Source of the DNA: Nitrososphaerota archaeon
GTDB taxonomy: Archaea; Thermoproteota; Nitrososphaeria; Nitrososphaerales; Nitrosopumilaceae
Direction of reading: 5' to 3'
DNA: 64,000 nucleotides
Assembly (NCBI GenBank): GCA_013287585.1
Contig: JABDDN010000005.1
Span: 1-64,000 of the forward strand
The notes beneath the pieces were generated by a model. It was not told where the DNA came from and did no database searches. It saw nothing but the letters and a program-made list of their open reading frames with translations. Numbering within the stretch: position 1 is the first letter of the stretch; each line of letters opens with the position of its first letter. A program made the translations under genes and the position numbers. This document shows positions 60,020 to 64,000 of the stretch, in pieces.

Positions 60020-61654
60020 TTGATGCAGGAATTTGAAAATCTTGTAAGACGAAGCTATTCTTCAACTCCGAAATATACTGAAGTAATGGCAGGTCTCCCT
60101 GAAGATTATAAACAAATCAAGACTCTAAGTGATCTTTTAGAAATTAACTACAAAATAATTGGAGCTAAAGAACAACTTCGACAAAACCTAATTTCAAAAA
60201 TGCTGACAAATGAGACCAAATATCCGGAAATTATTGGATTTGAGGATGATGTAATTCCTGCACTAGATAGAGCAATCTTGGCGTGTCATGATGTGATGCT
60301 AGTTGGACAAATTGGCCAAGCAAAAACAAAGATTGCTCACATCATTTCCAAGAATCTGTTGTCACCAATCCCGGTTATCAAAGGAAGCATAACAAATGAT
60401 TCTCCAATGGATCTGCCACAAGACGAAATGATTTCATTATTAGAAGATAAAGAAAGCACAACATCGGTTCCAAAATTTTACATGGATTCTGAAAGTATGG
60501 AAAAAATTCGTAACAATAAACTTGATACTAAAATTGAATGGGTTGAGGGCAAGGACAGATACAAGTATGTACTTGCTACACCTGATATATCCGTCAAAGA
60601 TCTTGTTGGACAGATAGATGCAATTAAAATTACAAAAAAAGGAACCGAGATGTATCAAATTGAATCGTATTCGCCAGGTCAGTTGATGCAAGCAAAACAC
60701 GGTCTCTTTTGCATAGATGAATTACCTGTGCTTGATACAAGAAAACAAGTAGCACTACTTTCTGTTCTTCAGGAGGGTAAGTTTACAACTGGAGCTTATC
60801 CTGTTATATTTGAACCAAAGACTGTCTTTTTTGCAACTGCAAACCCGATTGATTATACCCATTCTGGTAAGATAATAGAGCCTCTTTATGACCGACTAAA
60901 AAGCCACATTCACACTCATTATCCAAAATCAATAGAGGATGAAATGTTAATCATAATACAAGAAGCAAAGATCTCAAAATCATTCATTCCAATTTTCATG
61001 TTAAGAATTTTAGCAAAAATAATTCAAGATGCCCGTGTAAGTAATGAAGTAAATCAAGACAAGGGAGTTAGTGTACGCATGGGGGTGCATAGCCTGGAGC
61101 TTTTAGTTGGTGAATCTGAACGAGCACGAGCTGTATCGCACAAAGTTCTTGCAATTCCACGACCTTCTGACATATTTTGTATCGGTCAAGCTACAAAATT
61201 TGAGCTTGCAGAAATGGATGACACCATTACAAATAGAGAGAAAGTACTCAACAATTTAATTACAATCTCACTTAAAGAGACTTCACTTGAATATGTAAAA
61301 GGGACTGATCTCTCCATACTGGAGCGGATTAAACAAGAATTTGTGGGCAAGACATTTCAAGTTTCTCAAAAGATCCTAGGCGCAAATAGTATGCAAACTT
61401 CATATGAAAACCAACTAAGGAATTTTGAAACTATGAGATCTTTGATTGGAACAATATATGAAAAAATATCAGATGAACAAAAAGAATTTGAGAAAAAAAC
61501 ACAGAAACATAATATAAGATCTGAATATCTCTCCATATCCGAAAATGCAAAAAGTGAACTAAGAGCTGCGATAACAGAGTTGGTGCTAGAAGGACTATGT
61601 GCAATAGATCCAAAAATTCTTGACAAAAAAGAGGCCGGATTTGTTGCAGCCTAG
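60020..61654 (+). CDS. MoxR/ChlI-like AAA+ ATPase
   Basis: The 544-residue ATPase has a Walker A, VGQIGQAKTKI (near 95-104; Gly-x-x-Gly-x-x-Lys-Thr), and Walker B, GLFCIDELPVL (about 230-240). Sensor-like sequences FFATANPIDY near 275 and YDRLKSHI near 292 follow. It is related to magnesium-chelatase I subunits and MoxR proteins, which act as chaperone-like motors with VWA partners. A long C-terminal helical part (residues 440-544) is unusual. The VWA gene begins inside its last 35 bases, so a complex is likely. Its cargo is unknown. Confidence 0.83.
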   Translation: MMQEFENLVRRSYSSTPKYTEVMAGLPEDYKQIKTLSDLLEINYKIIGAKEQLRQNLISKMLTNETKYPEIIGFEDDVIPALDRAILACHDVMLVGQIGQAKTKIAHIISKNLLSPIPVIKGSITNDSPMDLPQDEMISLLEDKESTTSVPKFYMDSESMEKIRNNKLDTKIEWVEGKDRYKYVLATPDISVKDLVGQIDAIKITKKGTEMYQIESYSPGQLMQAKHGLFCIDELPVLDTRKQVALLSVLQEGKFTTGAYPVIFEPKTVFFATANPIDYTHSGKIIEPLYDRLKSHIHTHYPKSIEDEMLIIIQEAKISKSFIPIFMLRILAKIIQDARVSNEVNQDKGVSVRMGVHSLELLVGESERARAVSHKVLAIPRPSDIFCIGQATKFELAEMDDTITNREKVLNNLITISLKETSLEYVKGTDLSILERIKQEFVGKTFQVSQKILGANSMQTSYENQLRNFETMRSLIGTIYEKISDEQKEFEKKTQKHNIRSEYLSISENAKSELRAAITELVLEGLCAIDPKILDKKEAGFVAA

Positions 61655-62987
61655 ATCCAAAAATTTTGTCTATTTTTTAAACCAAGAAAATGACAATAAA
61701 ATATCCAATACTGATGTGTCAAATAACACGCTACAAAAAATCCTCCAGACAATGGCAAAACAAGCTCTAAAAGAAAAAACACCTAATGTTCAGGAACTCG
61801 ATCGTATCTTAGAGGGAATTATTCAACAATCTAACGAAAAATCAGAAATACAACAAAACCAGGAAGAAAAAGAAACAGACATTCAAGGAACAGGTGAACC
61901 AATCACAAAGTACTTGCAAAAAATTGGTTATCTCAAGGACGAAAAAAAATGGCTGACAAACAAGGCATTTTTTGAGATCGGAGGAAAACTACTACATGAT
62001 GTAATGAAGTCGATAAGTGAAGGAGGATTTGGATTTCATGAAACAAAAAATGCTGGTGCAGGAAGTGTCATCATGGACACTACAAAAAAACTAGAACTTG
62101 GTGATGATGTGAGAAATCTTAACGTTCCACAAACCATACTAAACTCGATTCAAAGAATTAAAAAATCTTCAGAAATTAAATTTCCAATCTCTCTAAATAT
62201 TGATGACTTTGAAGAATTTGAGACAATTGAAGAGACCAAAGTTGCTGTTGTGTATTGCATTGATCTAAGCTCTACCATGAAATATTCTGTTAGTTCAGGA
62301 GAAGGAAGCAGGATAGAAGCTGCAAAAAAAGCACTTTGGGCTTTGTATGTTTTAAATAAAAAATTTTTTCCTAATGATTCTATTTACGTGGTTGGTTTTG
62401 GTTCTCTTGCATCAGAAGTAGATCCTTATGACATTCCATACCTGAAAACATATGATGCAAATGACAATTTTTTACATTATACCAATTATCAGGCAGCATT
62501 TAGACTAGCATTAAAAATTTTAAAACGTGACGGTTCTCAAAATAAAAGAATAGTAATGATAACTGATGGTCAACCAAGTGCTAGTTTTATTGATAACGAA
62601 TCTCAAAAAAAGGATATACTTTCTGATAAGCCATACTCTAACTTTTACAAACCTGATGAAGCCACACTTTTGAAACTACAAAATGAACGCGATATAAAAT
62701 TGGATATGGGTGGAGAGATGGTGTATCTTTGTTATCGATATAGACAGGTTGATCCAGTAATAGATGCCAAAACTCTCTTTGAGGCAAAAAAATGTAAGCG
62801 TGAAGGAATTGAAATTGATACTATTATGGTAAGTGAGGAAGTTGAACTTTTGAGTTATGTAGAAGGATTGGAAAGGCAGCTTAAAGGAAGGGCATATTAC
62901 ATAAACCCTGAGAATATTGATAAGATATTGATTACCGATTTCATTTCAAACAAGAAGAAAATATTAAGTTCAAAGCAGACATGGTAA
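61620..62987 (+). CDS. VWA-domain protein, partner of the MoxR-like ATPase
   Basis: The 455-residue protein has a polar, Gln/Glu-rich N-terminal region (about 30-90), then a helical part (about 95-200), and a C-terminal von Willebrand A fold. The MIDAS residues are in VYCIDLSSTM (Asp-x-Ser-x-Thr), a Thr region in HYTNYQAAFRL and an Asp in MITDGQPS. Such proteins pair with MoxR/ChlI-type ATPases in metal insertion or protein remodelling. The TTG start (61620) overlaps the ATPase; a TTG near 61641 is an alternative. The next gene overlaps by seven bases. Confidence 0.83.
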   Translation: MTKKRPDLLQPRSKNFVYFLNQENDNKISNTDVSNNTLQKILQTMAKQALKEKTPNVQELDRILEGIIQQSNEKSEIQQNQEEKETDIQGTGEPITKYLQKIGYLKDEKKWLTNKAFFEIGGKLLHDVMKSISEGGFGFHETKNAGAGSVIMDTTKKLELGDDVRNLNVPQTILNSIQRIKKSSEIKFPISLNIDDFEEFETIEETKVAVVYCIDLSSTMKYSVSSGEGSRIEAAKKALWALYVLNKKFFPNDSIYVVGFGSLASEVDPYDIPYLKTYDANDNFLHYTNYQAAFRLALKILKRDGSQNKRIVMITDGQPSASFIDNESQKKDILSDKPYSNFYKPDEATLLKLQNERDIKLDMGGEMVYLCYRYRQVDPVIDAKTLFEAKKCKREGIEIDTIMVSEEVELLSYVEGLERQLKGRAYYINPENIDKILITDFISNKKKILSSKQTW

Positions 62988-63301
62988 AAATGGATAAAAA
63001 TTATGACAAACAAAAAATGTTAGAAATTCTAGTAGATCCAGACGTTTCTATGATATTGTCCGAACTTGAAGATGGAAGCAAGGACTCTTTCTATCTTGTG
63101 GAAAAATTGCAGATATCTGACACGGAAATAAAAGAAAGATTAGCGTATGTAATACAATGTGGTTTTGTTAAACTAGATCTGATAGAAAATAAAGCCATTT
63201 ACACTGTTGATAAGGAAAAACTAAATGATATTATGGAGATGGATGAGAATTTTTCAGGAGTTGTTGACGGTTTAACTGAACTTGATCAATATCTTAACTG
63301 A
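62981..63301 (+). CDS. Winged-helix-like small protein, third gene of the MoxR-VWA operon
   Basis: The 106-residue protein is acidic and compact: ILVDPDVSMILSELEDGSKDS, FYLVEKLQISDTEIKERLAYVIQCGFVKLDLIENKAIYTVD. This helix-helix-hairpin order with a wing resembles winged-helix modules, and the negative charge suggests a protein- rather than DNA-binding role. It overlaps the VWA gene by seven bases, so it is probably part of the same complex. Convergent overlap with the next gene is eight bases. Confidence 0.62.
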   Translation: MVKMDKNYDKQKMLEILVDPDVSMILSELEDGSKDSFYLVEKLQISDTEIKERLAYVIQCGFVKLDLIENKAIYTVDKEKLNDIMEMDENFSGVVDGLTELDQYLN

Positions 63302-63803
63302 TATTGGTTTTACCACGATTCTTAACAAGATACATTATTCCTATTGCAAGCCCGCTTAGCCCTGTTATAAGCAGAATAAAACTACACATGTCTATTAGTG
63401 CTATGTTTTGTGGATAACTTCCTATTACTGCCAAAATTTGGATTTCTCGCGATCCTTGATTTTCAATTTGTATTTTGTATGTTCCATTAGTAGAAATGAT
63501 AAAATTTTCTTGGAGTGGGCTTTTTGTTATTGACTTTGATATGACTGTCTCACCTACAGGATTAAAAATACTTACTTTGATATTGTCATCTTTTTGAAAA
63601 TCTGTAATTTGAACAGAATAAACGCCATTTTGATTCTTTGATGGATCAAGATCTTTTGTTAATATCATTGATGCCCCAGGCAAAAGATTTTGTTGCTGAT
63701 TTATAACACTCCAATTTATTAGTTGAGATTCATAAAACGTAAATACAATTCCAATAATTACCAAAATTGCACTGATTATAATAACCAGCTTGAATTTTTT
63801 CAC
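63294..63803 (-). CDS. Membrane-anchored surface protein, paralogue of the 6.3-kb gene
   Basis: The 169-residue protein has an N-terminal helix (about 5-25), a beta-rich extracytoplasmic part (about 30-130; VYSVQITDFQ, IKVSIFNPVGETVIS, GTYKIQIENQG) and a C-terminal helix (about 136-158) with a basic tail. Order and motifs match 6274-6768. Both are convergent-overlapped with upstream genes. Function is unknown. The final 197 bases after it (63804-64000) hold no recognisable gene. Confidence 0.6.
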   Translation of the reverse strand: MKKFKLVIIISAILVIIGIVFTFYESQLINWSVINQQQNLLPGASMILTKDLDPSKNQNGVYSVQITDFQKDDNIKVSIFNPVGETVISKSITKSPLQENFIISTNGTYKIQIENQGSREIQILAVIGSYPQNIALIDMCSFILLITGLSGLAIGIMYLVKNRGKTNIS

Positions 63804-64000
63804 AGCAAAAGTTGAAGATAACCCTAGTTAAAACTTAGGATTATACATAAACAAATTGAAAATGTAAAACATGCTCCTAAGTTGTAATTTAGATTAATTT
63901 TTCTATATACAGTACAAATCATTCGACAACAATATTTGCAAGTTCTGTTGTTGATGTAAATGTAGAATGAATTTACGCACTACAGTATCCTTTATTCTTA

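Overview
The window looks like chromosome of an ammonia-oxidising-type archaeon (Nitrososphaerota/Thaumarchaeota, probably Nitrosopumilales-like). The DNA is AT-rich. Many genes appear leaderless, with a TATA-like box about 26-30 bases before ATG, TTG or GTG. The gene set is archaeal: KEOPS, archaeosine transglycosylase, wyosine synthase, RNA polymerase subunit N, isopentenyl phosphate kinase, translin, UPF0147 and coenzyme F420 enzymes. A Rieske/cytochrome b/cupredoxin module and a PEFG-CTERM-like surface protein point to Thaumarchaeota. Species cannot be fixed from sequence reading alone.

Layout. 0-2.1 kb: a decayed nonulosonate (sialic-acid-like) locus, with an intact neuC-like epimerase, a neuB fragment and two 3' gene remnants. 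2.1-10.1 kb: sugar-phosphate isomerase, mtnA, a SufT-PqqD fusion, small membrane proteins, tRNA-Arg(TCG), an aminotransferase broken by a one-base frameshift, and F420-related redox genes. 10.2-18.6 kb: a two-gene secreted module (surface protein plus a 1427-residue subtilase), then the complex-III-like Rieske, cytochrome b and cupredoxin genes.

18.67-30.12 kb: an apparent integrated mobile element of about 11.4 kb. A tyrosine recombinase lies next to an intact tRNA-Arg(TCT), and a 13-bp copy of that tRNA's 3' end marks the far boundary. Cargo includes a DsbA-like protein, a secreted lipase-like hydrolase with 59-residue cysteine-rich repeats, winged-helix proteins, a PEFG-CTERM protein, a HEPN-like protein and an AbrB-like regulator. 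A short hairpin-like repeat occurs five times, always on the + strand.

30.2-43.5 kb: housekeeping genes for DNA repair (OGG-like), RNA processing (beta-CASP), tRNA modification (tgtA, taw1, KEOPS kae1 and bud32), nucleotide sanitation (rdgB), a 7Fe-type ferredoxin, an alcohol dehydrogenase and tRNA-His. 43.5-53.1 kb: a long minus-strand cluster running rpoN, eno, rps2, memo, mvk, SRPBCC, ipk, idi, idsA, gltX, FAH. It links transcription, translation and the archaeal mevalonate pathway to C20 isoprenoid lipid precursors. 53.1-64 kb: translin, NAD(P)HX epimerase, an MBL hydrolase, a CobT-like protein, glmS, rps4, rps13 with an Ala/Pro-repeat tail, a MoxR-like/VWA/winged-helix triad, and a membrane protein resembling the one at 6.3 kb.

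No rRNA, CRISPR array or recognisable insertion sequence was seen. No gene-free stretch exceeds about 300 bases; the longest gaps (19530-19812, 24528-24802, 26285-26565) all lie inside the mobile element.
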